DNA of 6,828 bases from Nitrosospira sp. (GCA_030453055.1 JAKDLC010000108.1:1-6828), one strand, 5' to 3'. Positions 1 through 6,611 are shown, numbered from the stretch's first letter. Notes: a model not told the origin generated them from the letters alone. Program-made: numbers and translations.

Positions 1-1071
1 TACCGTTTGTGACAGATCCAGTAAGGTTTGCTTGAGATACGGGTCTTTAATAGCCAGATTGACGCCGCCGATCAAGTCCGCCTCGTTCTCTTTTTTCGCC
101 AGCCAGCTGGCCGCAGCAGACGTTGCGCCGCGCTCGGACAGTGCGAACACGGAAGAACCGCGCGCATGCGGTTTAATGAAGGCGTCGGCATGCACTGATA
201 CGAACAGATCGGCGTTCAACTGGCGTGCTTTGACCAGGCGCATCGGCAGCGATATGAAATAATCGCCATCCCGTGTCAGCGCCGCGCGCATGTTAGGTTC
301 TTTATCTATTCTGGCTTTGAGCTTTCTCGCGATCGCCAGCGTGATATTTTTCTCATGCGTGCCACTGCGGCTTATCGCGCCGGGATCTTCACCGCCGTGT
401 CCGGGGTCGATGGCGACGGTTATGAGCCGTATGGTTTCCGGCTTGTTTTTTCTAAGGGTTTCGGTGTTTTTCGCAGATTTGCCATCGGCTGTGTTTGCTT
501 TTACGCCTGTTTTGTCGTTGGCATTGGCGTCAAGCTGCGGCGTTGCCATTGCATTCTCATTCAGCAGCGCCATAAGCGGATCGGGCGGGATGGCGGGAAA
601 AATATCCAGCACCAGCCGGTAACCATAATTGCCCACCGGTTTGAGAACAAACGCTTGCGGCACGACCTCGGTTTTGAGGTCCAGCACCAGGCGCAATACA
701 GCCGGTTTGAAACGTCCGATACGCACTGCACGGATATAGGGATCGGCGTCGTCGATTTTATCCGGCAGTCCTTCGAGTTCCGAGGTGAGCGCGACCCGTT
801 CCAGATCAACCACCACGCGATCCGGATTTTTTACCATGCTGACAGAATACTGGATGGGCACAGCGGATTCCAGCGTGAGACGTGTGTACTCCGGCGCCGG
901 CCAGATGCGGACGGAACTAACTGTCGTATTGGCGAAAGCAGTATTGCCAAGTGACAACAACAAGAGCGCCGTCATCGACCGCCTGGCGAATGCTGCTAAC
1001 GCGGAAAGGCCGCGGCGATCGGCTGTCGCCGTGGTCAGGGGTTCATCAGCGATCGCCAATGCTTCAAACAC
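1..1071 (-). CDS. amiC: N-acetylmuramoyl-L-alanine amidase AmiC (3' end outside the window)
   Basis: Zinc-dependent amidase that cuts the amide bond between N-acetylmuramic acid and the stem peptide, splitting septal peptidoglycan during daughter-cell separation. It acts in the periplasm. The minus-strand frame is open to the left edge, so the C-terminus is missing (357 codons present; E. coli AmiC is about 417). Counting from the GTG at 1071, an N-terminal export signal (about residues 17-47) ends in an AFA-like cleavage site. An AMIN domain (about 51-160) starts SSVRIWPAPEYTRL. A polar linker (160-213) follows, then the Amidase_3 domain. The expected zinc ligands are visible: His225 in DPGHGGEDPGA, Glu240 in GTHEKNIT and His294 in SVHADA. 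The start is uncertain. ATG at 975 would give a very short signal peptide with no positive charge. GTG at 1071 has GGAGG 10 nt upstream and adds twin-arginine pairs (DRRGLS, ARRSMT), as expected for a Tat-exported AmiC. That start overlaps tsaE by 37 bp, suggesting translational coupling. The AMIN sequence resembles AmiC more than AmiB, although this position holds amiB in E. coli. Confidence 0.9.
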   Translation of the reverse strand, partial: MFEALAIADEPLTTATADRRGLSALAAFARRSMTALLLLSLGNTAFANTTVSSVRIWPAPEYTRLTLESAVPIQYSVSMVKNPDRVVVDLERVALTSELEGLPDKIDDADPYIRAVRIGRFKPAVLRLVLDLKTEVVPQAFVLKPVGNYGYRLVLDIFPAIPPDPLMALLNENAMATPQLDANANDKTGVKANTADGKSAKNTETLRKNKPETIRLITVAIDPGHGGEDPGAISRSGTHEKNITLAIARKLKARIDKEPNMRAALTRDGDYFISLPMRLVKARQLNADLFVSVHADAFIKPHARGSSVFALSERGATSAAASWLAKKENEADLIGGVNLAIKDPYLKQTLLDLSQTV

Positions 1072-1544
1072 CGTCTGCCCGCCTCCGTATCTGCCTGAAT
1101 TTCGACATTACGACCTGTTTCAGTGACGTGGAGAAGAAACTGCAAGTCCGCTCCGGGCAAGAGCCCGCCTGCTTTTTCGGGCCATTCCACCAGACAGATC
1201 GAGTCCGCATTGAAATATTCGCGAAAACCCGCGTCTTCCCATTCTATTGGGTCATTGAAACGATAGAAATCAAAGTGATAGAAGTATAACCTAGAAATTT
1301 TGTAAAGTTCAACTAAATTATACGTGGGACTTGTAACTTTTCCCTGAAAACCCAGACTGCGCAGGATGCCCCGCGTCAGTGTGGTTTTACCTGCGCCAAG
1401 ATCGCCGCTCAGAAAAATGACAAGACCGGAGTGCAATATTGCCGCGATTTCCGCGCCAAGCGCCAGCGTCGCGGTTTCATCCGCAAGATTGCGAGTAAAA
1501 TGATGTTTTGCAGCGGAACCGGTATGATTACCTGAATGTTTCAT
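1035..1544 (-). CDS. tsaE: tRNA threonylcarbamoyladenosine biosynthesis ATPase TsaE
   Basis: P-loop ATPase that works with TsaB and TsaD (after TsaC makes threonylcarbamoyl-AMP) to form t6A at position 37 of ANN-decoding tRNAs. It is cytoplasmic and drives turnover of the TsaBD complex. From the ATG at 1544 the protein has 169 residues, close to the family's usual 150-160. Visible motifs are Walker A SGDLGAGKTT (46-55), the switch-like TSPTYNLVE (71-79), the YHFDFYRF block (89-96), EWEDAGFREYF (101-111) and LVEWPEKA (118-125), all typical of TsaE. The frame continues up to an ATG at 1619. The extra 25 residues do not resemble the family and that ATG has a pyrimidine-rich upstream sequence, so the start at 1544 is preferred, although its own Shine-Dalgarno is weak. 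It is first in a minus-strand unit with amiC and diverges from queG. Confidence 0.93.
   Translation of the reverse strand: MKHSGNHTGSAAKHHFTRNLADETATLALGAEIAAILHSGLVIFLSGDLGAGKTTLTRGILRSLGFQGKVTSPTYNLVELYKISRLYFYHFDFYRFNDPIEWEDAGFREYFNADSICLVEWPEKAGGLLPGADLQFLLHVTETGRNVEIQADTEAGRRCLKHWRSLMNP
1082..1086 (-). promoter_or_regulatory. Shine-Dalgarno GGAGG supporting the GTG start of amiC
   Basis: On the minus strand GGAGG lies 10 nt before the GTG at 1071, inside the end of tsaE. The spacing is slightly long. It is the best ribosome-binding match among the in-frame starts. The TTG at 1059 and ATG at 975 have only weak upstream purine runs. Confidence 0.45.
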
Positions 1545-1702
1545 AAACCGCTCTGAAGCATAATCCTGAGTCTGGTGGTTGACCGCATTTAATGCCGAGG
1601 CAGTCGGCCAACCGGGCATTGGAAGGATTACGCAAGTTGCCTTAAACGTAATAAGGCTGTCATGTCATTGTTCTATGCTTGCGCCATTCAGCATAACCTG
1701 CC

Positions 1703-1717
1703 GCGACAATATGTCGC
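1703..1717. repeat. 15-bp palindrome (6+3+6) between tsaE and queG
   Basis: GCGACA, a 3-nt ATA spacer, then TGTCGC: a perfect inverted repeat in the divergent intergenic region, 50 bp before the queG start. Its size and symmetry fit a dimeric regulator's binding site, but no known operator is recognised. Two further 6-bp inverted repeats lie just to the left: GCCTTA/TAAGGC (1639-1657) and TATGCT/AGCATA (1674-1695). Function is inferred only from symmetry and location. Confidence 0.4.
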
Positions 1718-1740
1718 ACCCTCAAACGGGTTTTTCCCCC

Positions 1741-1746
1741 TATACT
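1741..1746 (+). promoter_or_regulatory. Possible -10 element (TATACT) for queG
   Basis: TATACT differs from TATAAT at one base and lies 20 bp before the queG ATG. No convincing -35 hexamer is seen 16-18 bp upstream, so this is weak. If used, transcription would begin about 14 nt before the ATG. That short leader would fit the lack of a Shine-Dalgarno sequence in front of queG. Confidence 0.25.
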
Positions 1747-1766
1747 GTCATGCACATAGTTTAACC

Positions 1767-2888
1767 ATGCAAGAAAAAAATTCCAAAAATCGGCCAGTTT
1801 TGCCGGATCGACTCCCGGATCCCGCCACCGATTCAGGCTTAATCCGGCTTGCCGGCGTAATCAAGACCTGGGGTAAAGAGCTCGGCTTTCAGGATATTTG
1901 CATCGCGGATGCCGCCGCCGAGATGGCGCAAGCCGAATCGGGCCTGCGCGATTGGTTGAACAAGGGTTATCACGGCGAGATGGATTATATGGCAAAACAT
2001 GGGACACGGCGCACCCGTCCGGCTGAACTCGTTCCCGGCACGCTGCGGGTGATCTCGGCGCGCATGAATTATACCCCGCCTGCGGCGAAAGACAGTTGGC
2101 AGGTGCTACGGGATGGCGACAAGGCGTTCATTTCCCGTTATGCGCTTGGGCGCGATTATCACAAGGTGCTGCGTGCACGCTTGCAAAAACTGGCCGACAA
2201 AATCGCGGCGGAGGTGAATCACTTCAATTACCGTGTGTTCACGGATAGCGCGCCGGTAATGGAAGTGGAGTGGGCGCAGAAATCCGGTCTGGGCTGGCGC
2301 GGCAAGCATACGTTGCTGCTTTCGCGCGAGGCCGGATCAATGTTTTTTTTGGGCGAGCTGTATACCGATTTGCCGATACCGGTGGATAGTCCCGTCGGCA
2401 ATCATTGTGGCAGCTGCACGAAATGCATCGACATTTGTCCTACCCGGGCGATAGTCGCCCCTTATCGGCTGGATGCCAGACGCTGTATTTCCTATCTTAC
2501 CATCGAACATAAGGGCAGCATTCCGGAAACGCTGCGACCCTTGATTGGCAACCGCGTGTATGGCTGCGATGACTGCCAGTTGATCTGCCCGTGGAACAAA
2601 TTCGCGGCAATCACCGGCGAAGACGATTTTTCGGTGCGCAATGGCCTGGATGATGCATCCTTGGTCGAATTATTCGGTTGGACCAGGGAAGAGTTCGACA
2701 CCAGGCTTGCCGGCAGCCCGATCCGACGCATCGGCCATGAGCGATGGCTGCGCAATTTAGCCGTGGGGTTGGGTAATGCATCATCCATCGCGGCGGTGAC
2801 CGACGCATTGCAGGCACGGCGTGACGACGATTCGCCCCTGGTGCGCGAACATGTGCAATGGGCGTTGCGGCGGCACGATGCGCGATGA
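1767..2888 (+). CDS. queG: Epoxyqueuosine reductase QueG
   Basis: Cobalamin- and iron-sulfur-dependent enzyme that reduces epoxyqueuosine to queuosine in the wobble position of GUN-anticodon tRNAs, the last step of queuosine synthesis. It is cytoplasmic. The 373 residues match the family (E. coli 379). Visible features are the substrate/cobalamin region with FISRYALGRDYHK (121-133), where Asp130 corresponds to the catalytic aspartate, and DSAPVMEVEWAQKSGLGW (160-177). A first ferredoxin-like cluster CGSCTKCIDICPT has cysteines 214, 217, 220 and 224. A second, GCDDCQLICPWN, has cysteines 267, 270 and 274. The C-terminal part (about 300-373) looks like the usual HEAT-like segment (GHERWLRNLAVGLGN). 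The frame is open up to an ATG at 1662, but those 35 residues are not family-like, so the ATG at 1767 is chosen. It has no clear Shine-Dalgarno. The gene diverges from tsaE, as in E. coli, where nnr lies between them. Confidence 0.96.
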   Translation: MQEKNSKNRPVLPDRLPDPATDSGLIRLAGVIKTWGKELGFQDICIADAAAEMAQAESGLRDWLNKGYHGEMDYMAKHGTRRTRPAELVPGTLRVISARMNYTPPAAKDSWQVLRDGDKAFISRYALGRDYHKVLRARLQKLADKIAAEVNHFNYRVFTDSAPVMEVEWAQKSGLGWRGKHTLLLSREAGSMFFLGELYTDLPIPVDSPVGNHCGSCTKCIDICPTRAIVAPYRLDARRCISYLTIEHKGSIPETLRPLIGNRVYGCDDCQLICPWNKFAAITGEDDFSVRNGLDDASLVELFGWTREEFDTRLAGSPIRRIGHERWLRNLAVGLGNASSIAAVTDALQARRDDDSPLVREHVQWALRRHDAR

Positions 2889-3132
2889 GTTTGGCTAGTG
2901 AGCTCACGTCCTGAGGCGAGGTGTACTAAAGTCCAATTTGCTTTGGTGGCTAAGGCTGCTACGATTGGGTTCATTGAAAAAACGGGTTAACTTAAGTGAT
3001 CCTGCCTATACGGTATTTCAGCCTGATGCGGCAATCGTTTTCTTTTCGATTCCGAAACTGGAGTTATGTACGGCGCCTACTGATATCGCGTAAAATCGCA
3101 ATAGGATATGCGTTAAAATGGACCGAAGTTAA

Positions 3133-3170
3133 AGTCAGCCGCCGGATTCAGGATCGATACCGGCTTGACT
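3133..3170. repeat. Bulged inverted repeat upstream of the export gene
   Basis: AGTCAGCCG (3133-3141) pairs with CGGCTTGACT (3161-3170) over 9 bp with one bulged base and a 19-nt loop. An alternative inner pairing is GCCGG (3141-3145) with CCGGC (3160-3164). The right arm contains the TTGACT hexamer, so DNA-level symmetry or RNA folding could affect transcription. There is no T-run after it, so it is not an intrinsic terminator. Confidence 0.4.
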
Positions 3171-3195
3171 ATAACATTTACTTATTGCATCTTAT
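3165..3195 (+). promoter_or_regulatory. Weak sigma-70-like promoter candidate for the exopolysaccharide cluster
   Basis: TTGACT (3165-3170, one mismatch to TTGACA) is followed 19 bp later by TCTTAT (3190-3195, two mismatches to TATAAT). The spacing is long and the -10 poor, so only the -35-like element is noteworthy. It lies about 100 bp before the first gene of the cluster. Confidence 0.2.
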
Positions 3196-3266
3196 TTCCA
3201 TCAATAGTCGATTACCCTGCATGATCCGGATGCGTCTTCAATAAAACAGGGAAAAAAGGAAACTCA

Positions 3267-3893
3267 GTGAATTCTCCTCATATCAGTACCGTGAAATGGC
3301 TGGCTTGTTTTGCTATCCTATTTCCTGTTCTTTTCTTTGGCGGTTGCAAAACGTATCCGCCCCTCATTGGCGACGAAAAGTATCTCGCGCACGATTACCT
3401 TATAGGTCCCGGTGATAATGTAGACATCATTGTCTGGCGCAATCCCGAAGTCTCCATGTCAGTCCCCGTTCGTCCGGATGGAAAGATCACGACTCCACTG
3501 GTGGAAGATCTGCCGGCCAGCGGAAAAACGTCGACGCAATTGGCGCGAGACATTGAAGAAGCGCTTTCCAAGTACATCCAGCAGCCGGTTGTAACGGTCA
3601 TCGTGACAGAATTCGTTGGACCGTATACCGAGCAAATCCGCGTCATAGGCGAGGCCACCAGACCTCAGGCCCTACCCTATCGTGAAGAAATGACGCTGAT
3701 GGATGTTTTGATTGCGGTGGGAGGTATCACGGATTTTGCCGCTGGCAACAAGGCCAGAATCATTCGTACGGTGGACGGGAAGCAGCAACTGTTTAGCGTC
3801 CGGCTGAACGATTTGATCAGAGATGGCGATATAACGGCTAACGTACCCATGCGTCAAGGCGATGTTCTGGTCATACCGGAGGCGTGGTTCTGA
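3267..3893 (+). CDS. XrtA/PEP-CTERM system exopolysaccharide export lipoprotein (Wza-like)
   Basis: Outer-membrane polysaccharide export protein expected to form the periplasmic and outer-membrane exit channel for the polymer. It starts at GTG 3267, with AAGGA 6 nt upstream, and has 208 residues. The signal peptide (hydrophobic about 11-26) ends in FFGGC, a lipobox-like site that would lipidate Cys27. The poly-export domain spans about 43-115 (DYLIGPGDNVDIIVWRNPE, then VRPDGKITTPL), with an SLBB-type domain at about 122-170 (IRVIGEATRPQALPY, LIAVGGIT). It is shorter than Wza of E. coli (about 380 residues) and lacks the C-terminal outer-membrane helix region of Wza. That is the usual form in the PEP-CTERM-associated export family. 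It is the first gene of the plus-strand cluster, 108 bp before the chain-length gene. Assignment to the XrtA subfamily rests on sequence resemblance and gene order. Confidence 0.92.
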   Translation: MNSPHISTVKWLACFAILFPVLFFGGCKTYPPLIGDEKYLAHDYLIGPGDNVDIIVWRNPEVSMSVPVRPDGKITTPLVEDLPASGKTSTQLARDIEEALSKYIQQPVVTVIVTEFVGPYTEQIRVIGEATRPQALPYREEMTLMDVLIAVGGITDFAAGNKARIIRTVDGKQQLFSVRLNDLIRDGDITANVPMRQGDVLVIPEAWF

Positions 3894-4001
3894 TTTCACT
3901 GCAATCCATCTTCATATTCCTTAAAATCAAAAAACGACCCAATCGTCCGCAAGAACAGAGCTGCAGCCAAAAGCCGATATTTCCAAGGAACGCCTGACAA
4001 A
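3894..4001. other. 108-bp gap between export and chain-length genes
   Basis: No gene and no strong hairpin are seen. The only purine-rich ribosome-binding candidate for the next gene is AGGA at 3986-3989, 12 nt from its ATG, which is long. Translation of the next gene may be weak or use another signal. Confidence 0.4.
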
Positions 4002-5528
4002 ATGGAGGAACTGACAACCCAACTGCTTGTTTATCTCAAAGGGATATGGAAATATCGCTGGATTGCGTTGGGCGCCGGTTGGGTTGTTGCGATCGCGGGA
4101 TGGGCTATAGTCTACAGGATGCCTGATGATTACCAGGCGTCGGCAAGAATCTACGTGGATACACAAAATGTCTTGAAACCGCTAATGGCGGGCATGACCA
4201 TTTCTCCCGATCTGCAGCAGCAGGTTTCCATCATGAGCCGCACCCTCATCAGCCGTCCCAACGTGGAAAGAGTGGTGCGCATGGTCGATCTGGATATTAA
4301 AGCGAAGGACGTAAAGGATCAGGAAAGGCTTGTCCAGAATCTCATGGATAAAATCAAGCTCGATACCACTGGACGAGACAACCTTTTTACAATTCACTAT
4401 AACAATCAAAATCCAAGGCTCGCCAAGGACGTTGTTCAATCTTTGTTGACCATTTTTGTCGAAGGAGGCCTCGGAAACAAAAAGCAGGATTCTTCTTCGG
4501 CGCTTCGTTTTATTGACGAACAGATTCAGAGCTACGAGGAGAAATTGATCGCCGGGGAAAATAACCTGAAGGCATTCAAGCAAAAGAACATCGGAATGAT
4601 GTCCAAGGACGGCGCGGACTATTATTCGCAATTATCCGTAGCTACGGAAGATCTCAACAAAACCCGGCTGGAGTTGCGGGAAGCGGAGCAGGCGCGCGAT
4701 GCAATCAAGAGACAAATCACCGGCGATGAACCTGTACTCATGGTGGAGCAGGGGGACTCCGCCTTCCCCGTAGTTCATGTGGAGATTGATTCCCGTATCG
4801 CGGCGCTGAACAAAAACCTGGATACCCTTATGCTAAACTTCACGGACTTGCATCCCGACATCATTTCAACGAAGCGCCTGATCGCGCAACTTGAGGAGCG
4901 CAAAAAAAACGAAGCCAAGCTAACCAAGCCTGGCGCTGATCCCGGGAGGGACTATAGTCCCATGTTGCAACAGCTTAATGTGGCATTGGCCGAAGCCGAA
5001 GCCGGAGTGGCCTCCAGGAAGGCCCGGGTGGAGGAATATACTTCTCGATACGATCGCTTGAAATCCCTGAGTAATGCGGTACCGCAAGTGGAAGCGGAAT
5101 TTACTCAACTCAATCGCGATTATCAGGTAAACAAAAGCAATTACGAGAAGCTTCTTGAACGTCGTGAATCCGCAAAGATATCGGGTGAGTTGGGCTCCGC
5201 TACCGACTTGATGTCATTCAGGATTATTGATCCGCCGACGGTTCCGGACATGCCTGCCGGGCCCGACCGTAGCAAACTGTATTCAATTGTATTTCTTGGA
5301 GCCCTGTTAGCGGGGATGGCGATAGCGTTTATCATAAGCCAGGTCCGGCCTACGTTTCATAGTCAGGCCAGTTTGCGCGAAGTATCCGGTAGGCCGATAT
5401 TGGGCTCGATTCCCATGATCTGGACTGATAAAGAAAAAATAAAGCGCAAGAAGCGACTCTATGCTTTCGGTCTGTCGTTACTATCTTTGGCGGGTTTGTA
5501 TGGCGCATTGATGGTAAAGATGGCTTAA
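4002..5528 (+). CDS. XrtA system polysaccharide chain-length determinant (Wzz-like)
   Basis: Inner-membrane polysaccharide co-polymerase that sets polymer length and is expected to activate the partner tyrosine kinase. It has 508 residues. A Wzz domain begins the protein (MEELTTQLLVYLKGIWKYRW), with membrane helix 1 at about 20-38, followed by DDYQASARIYVDTQNVLKPL. Long heptad-like, charged segments (about 165-240 and 290-395) suggest periplasmic coiled coils. The segment NYEKLLERRESAKISGELGS (380-399) is the GNVR-type region. A proline-rich stretch DPPTVPDMPAGP (410-421) leads into helix 2 (about 426-447), as in this family. A third hydrophobic segment (about 486-505) follows a lysine/arginine-rich stretch (477-485), so the C-terminus would cross the membrane again. 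No kinase domain is fused; the kinase is the next gene, 168 bp downstream. ATG 4002 is chosen because the family N-terminus starts exactly there and no upstream in-frame start is near. Confidence 0.94.
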   Translation: MEELTTQLLVYLKGIWKYRWIALGAGWVVAIAGWAIVYRMPDDYQASARIYVDTQNVLKPLMAGMTISPDLQQQVSIMSRTLISRPNVERVVRMVDLDIKAKDVKDQERLVQNLMDKIKLDTTGRDNLFTIHYNNQNPRLAKDVVQSLLTIFVEGGLGNKKQDSSSALRFIDEQIQSYEEKLIAGENNLKAFKQKNIGMMSKDGADYYSQLSVATEDLNKTRLELREAEQARDAIKRQITGDEPVLMVEQGDSAFPVVHVEIDSRIAALNKNLDTLMLNFTDLHPDIISTKRLIAQLEERKKNEAKLTKPGADPGRDYSPMLQQLNVALAEAEAGVASRKARVEEYTSRYDRLKSLSNAVPQVEAEFTQLNRDYQVNKSNYEKLLERRESAKISGELGSATDLMSFRIIDPPTVPDMPAGPDRSKLYSIVFLGALLAGMAIAFIISQVRPTFHSQASLREVSGRPILGSIPMIWTDKEKIKRKKRLYAFGLSLLSLAGLYGALMVKMA

Positions 5529-5696
5529 CCCGAGACTCTCGCAGATTGGTTTTTCTTGCTTACTCTGACGCTTTGGGGAGCTTGCTCACTGCAAGACGTT
5601 GCACAGATTTGTTCTCTCAAATAGCTGCCCGCCCAAAACCTTGTAGATAATAGCTAAGCATTCTGGCAAAACCCAACCAGATTTATCGGAGAAAGC
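5529..5696. other. 168-bp gap between chain-length and kinase genes
   Basis: No gene is seen. A small inverted repeat CTTGC-tcact-GCAAG (5581-5595) could form a 5-bp hairpin, with no T-run after it. A GATAAT hexamer (5646-5651) resembles a -10 box but has no partner -35. The kinase gene therefore could have its own promoter, but this is not demonstrated. Confidence 0.35.
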
Positions 5697-6611
5697 GTGA
5701 GCATAATTGAAAGAGCCGCGGACCAGCTGGAAAAAGAAGGGCGGGTCGGTGTCGACCAGCGATCACCAAGCGTTTCCATAAATCCCGACAGAACGTTCAT
5801 TAATGGGAATACCGCTGTCCCAGGCAATGCGACCAGCCAGAGTTTTTCGTCAGATCCCGTCACGACCCCTGTCTCGACGTCGAAACGAATTACGCTCAAT
5901 CACGCAAAAATGCGCCAGTATGGCATTGTCACGCCTGAAGACGGAAGAACGCAAATTGCCGAGCAATTCCGCGTAATCAAGCGGCCATTGCTCACCAATG
6001 CGTTCAATAACGGCGTGGAAACGATCAGGAATGGCAACCTGATTATGGTTACCAGCGCCCTCGCAGGGGAAGGAAAGAGTTTTTGCGCAGTCAATCTGGC
6101 GATGAGCATCGCAATGGAAATGGACCGGCGCGTTCTGCTGGTGGATGCTGACGTAGCCCGCCCTTCGGTACCAAGAATCCTTGGATTCGGAACAGAGAAC
6201 GGTCTGCTGGATATTCTTCTCAATGAGAAACTCGATTTGGCGGATGTTTTGATTAAAACCGATATCGAAAAGCTCACGCTCCTCACGGCGGGGAGGCGGC
6301 ACTCGCATTCAACCGAATTACTGGCAAGCCAAAGCATGGGCGCATTATTACAGGAGCTTGCACAACGTTACGCCGATCGCGTCGTTATTTTCGACTCTCC
6401 ACCGCTGCTGCTGACCAGCGAGGCACGCGTACTGGCAAGCCAGATGGGGCAAATCGTTCTGGTGGTGGAAGCCGAAACAACGTCACAACAGACGGTTAAG
6501 GAAACTTTGCAGCAGATCGAGTCGTGCGACGTCGTAAACTTGATCTACAACAAGGCCAGGTCATTCTCCGGCGGAGGATACTATGGTTATCATTACCATG
6601 AAAGCGTTTGA
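5697..6611 (+). CDS. XrtA-associated tyrosine autokinase (BY-kinase)
   Basis: Bacterial tyrosine kinase that phosphorylates its own C-terminal tyrosines and cycles with the chain-length protein to control exopolysaccharide polymerisation and export. It is cytoplasmic, at the inner membrane. The start is GTG 5697, with GGAG 5 nt upstream; 304 residues. The N-terminus has a helix-like stretch (SIIERAADQLEKEGR), then a Ser/Thr-rich linker (about 22-65). EQFRVIKRPLL (89-99) matches the oligomerisation motif region, with Lys95 where the classic E-x2-R-x2-R has its second Arg. Walker A is SALAGEGKS (120-128, Lys127). Walker A' is VLLVDADVARP (146-156). Walker B is VVIFDSPPLL (229-238). The tail GGGYYGYHY holds Tyr295, 296, 298 and 300, the likely autophosphorylation cluster. 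The catalytic domain is not fused to a Wzz domain. The end of the gene overlaps the next gene's start. ParA/MinD-type ATPases are the alternative, but the Tyr cluster and neighbours favour a BY-kinase. Confidence 0.94.
   Translation: MSIIERAADQLEKEGRVGVDQRSPSVSINPDRTFINGNTAVPGNATSQSFSSDPVTTPVSTSKRITLNHAKMRQYGIVTPEDGRTQIAEQFRVIKRPLLTNAFNNGVETIRNGNLIMVTSALAGEGKSFCAVNLAMSIAMEMDRRVLLVDADVARPSVPRILGFGTENGLLDILLNEKLDLADVLIKTDIEKLTLLTAGRRHSHSTELLASQSMGALLQELAQRYADRVVIFDSPPLLLTSEARVLASQMGQIVLVVEAETTSQQTVKETLQQIESCDVVNLIYNKARSFSGGGYYGYHYHESV
6573..6577 (+). promoter_or_regulatory. Shine-Dalgarno GGAGG inside the kinase gene, deciding the next start
   Basis: GGAGG ends 5 nt before the ATG at 6583 and lies within glycine codons just before the kinase's tyrosine tail. 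The in-frame ATG at 6598 is 20 nt away, too far for this site. This favours 6583 as the start of the outer-membrane protein gene. Confidence 0.6.

Larger units (their letters stand above)
2889..3266. other. 378-bp intergenic region, probable leader of the exopolysaccharide cluster
   Basis: No credible gene is seen. The only longer plus frame (GTG 2996 to 3244) lacks a ribosome-binding site and encodes an unfamiliar, arginine-rich sequence. Just after queG there is a perfect 10-bp palindrome GTGAGCTCAC (2898-2907) without a following T-run, so it is not a clear terminator. Further right are a near direct repeat (GCGTAAAAT at 3088 and GCGTTAAAAT at 3110), a bulged inverted repeat (3133-3170) and a TTGACT hexamer. 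I checked this stretch for sigma-54 promoters (GG-N10-GC) and found no convincing one. Confidence 0.6.

Noticed and set aside
355..954. 199-codon plus-strand frame opposite amiC
   Set aside because: It is the shadow of the amidase gene, whose minus-strand frame shows an AMIN domain and all zinc ligands.
1662..1766. N-terminal extension of queG from ATG 1662
   Set aside because: The 35 added residues do not resemble QueG. The protein from ATG 1767 already has the family's normal length.
2898..2907. GTGAGCTCAC palindrome after queG, considered as a terminator
   Set aside because: It has no loop and no downstream T-run. It is at most a DNA-binding site or chance.
2492..2974. 160-codon minus-strand frame over the end of queG
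   Set aside because: Antisense shadow of the iron-sulfur and C-terminal part of queG. The sequence is low complexity and Arg/Ser-rich, without recognisable motifs.
2996..3244. 82-codon plus-strand frame with a GTG start in the intergenic region
   Set aside because: No ribosome-binding site, an unfamiliar composition rich in Arg, Ile and Leu, and it overlaps the likely regulatory elements. No family resemblance.
2889..3266. Sigma-54 (GG-N10-GC) promoter upstream of the exopolysaccharide cluster
   Set aside because: I looked because RpoN control is known in some PEP-CTERM systems. The near matches have wrong spacing (8 or 11 nt) or lack the GG.
5531..5554. CGAGACTCTCG palindrome followed by a T-run after the chain-length gene, considered as a terminator
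   Set aside because: The arms leave a one-base loop, so only about 3 bp could pair in a real hairpin. The T-run is 9 nt away, not adjacent.
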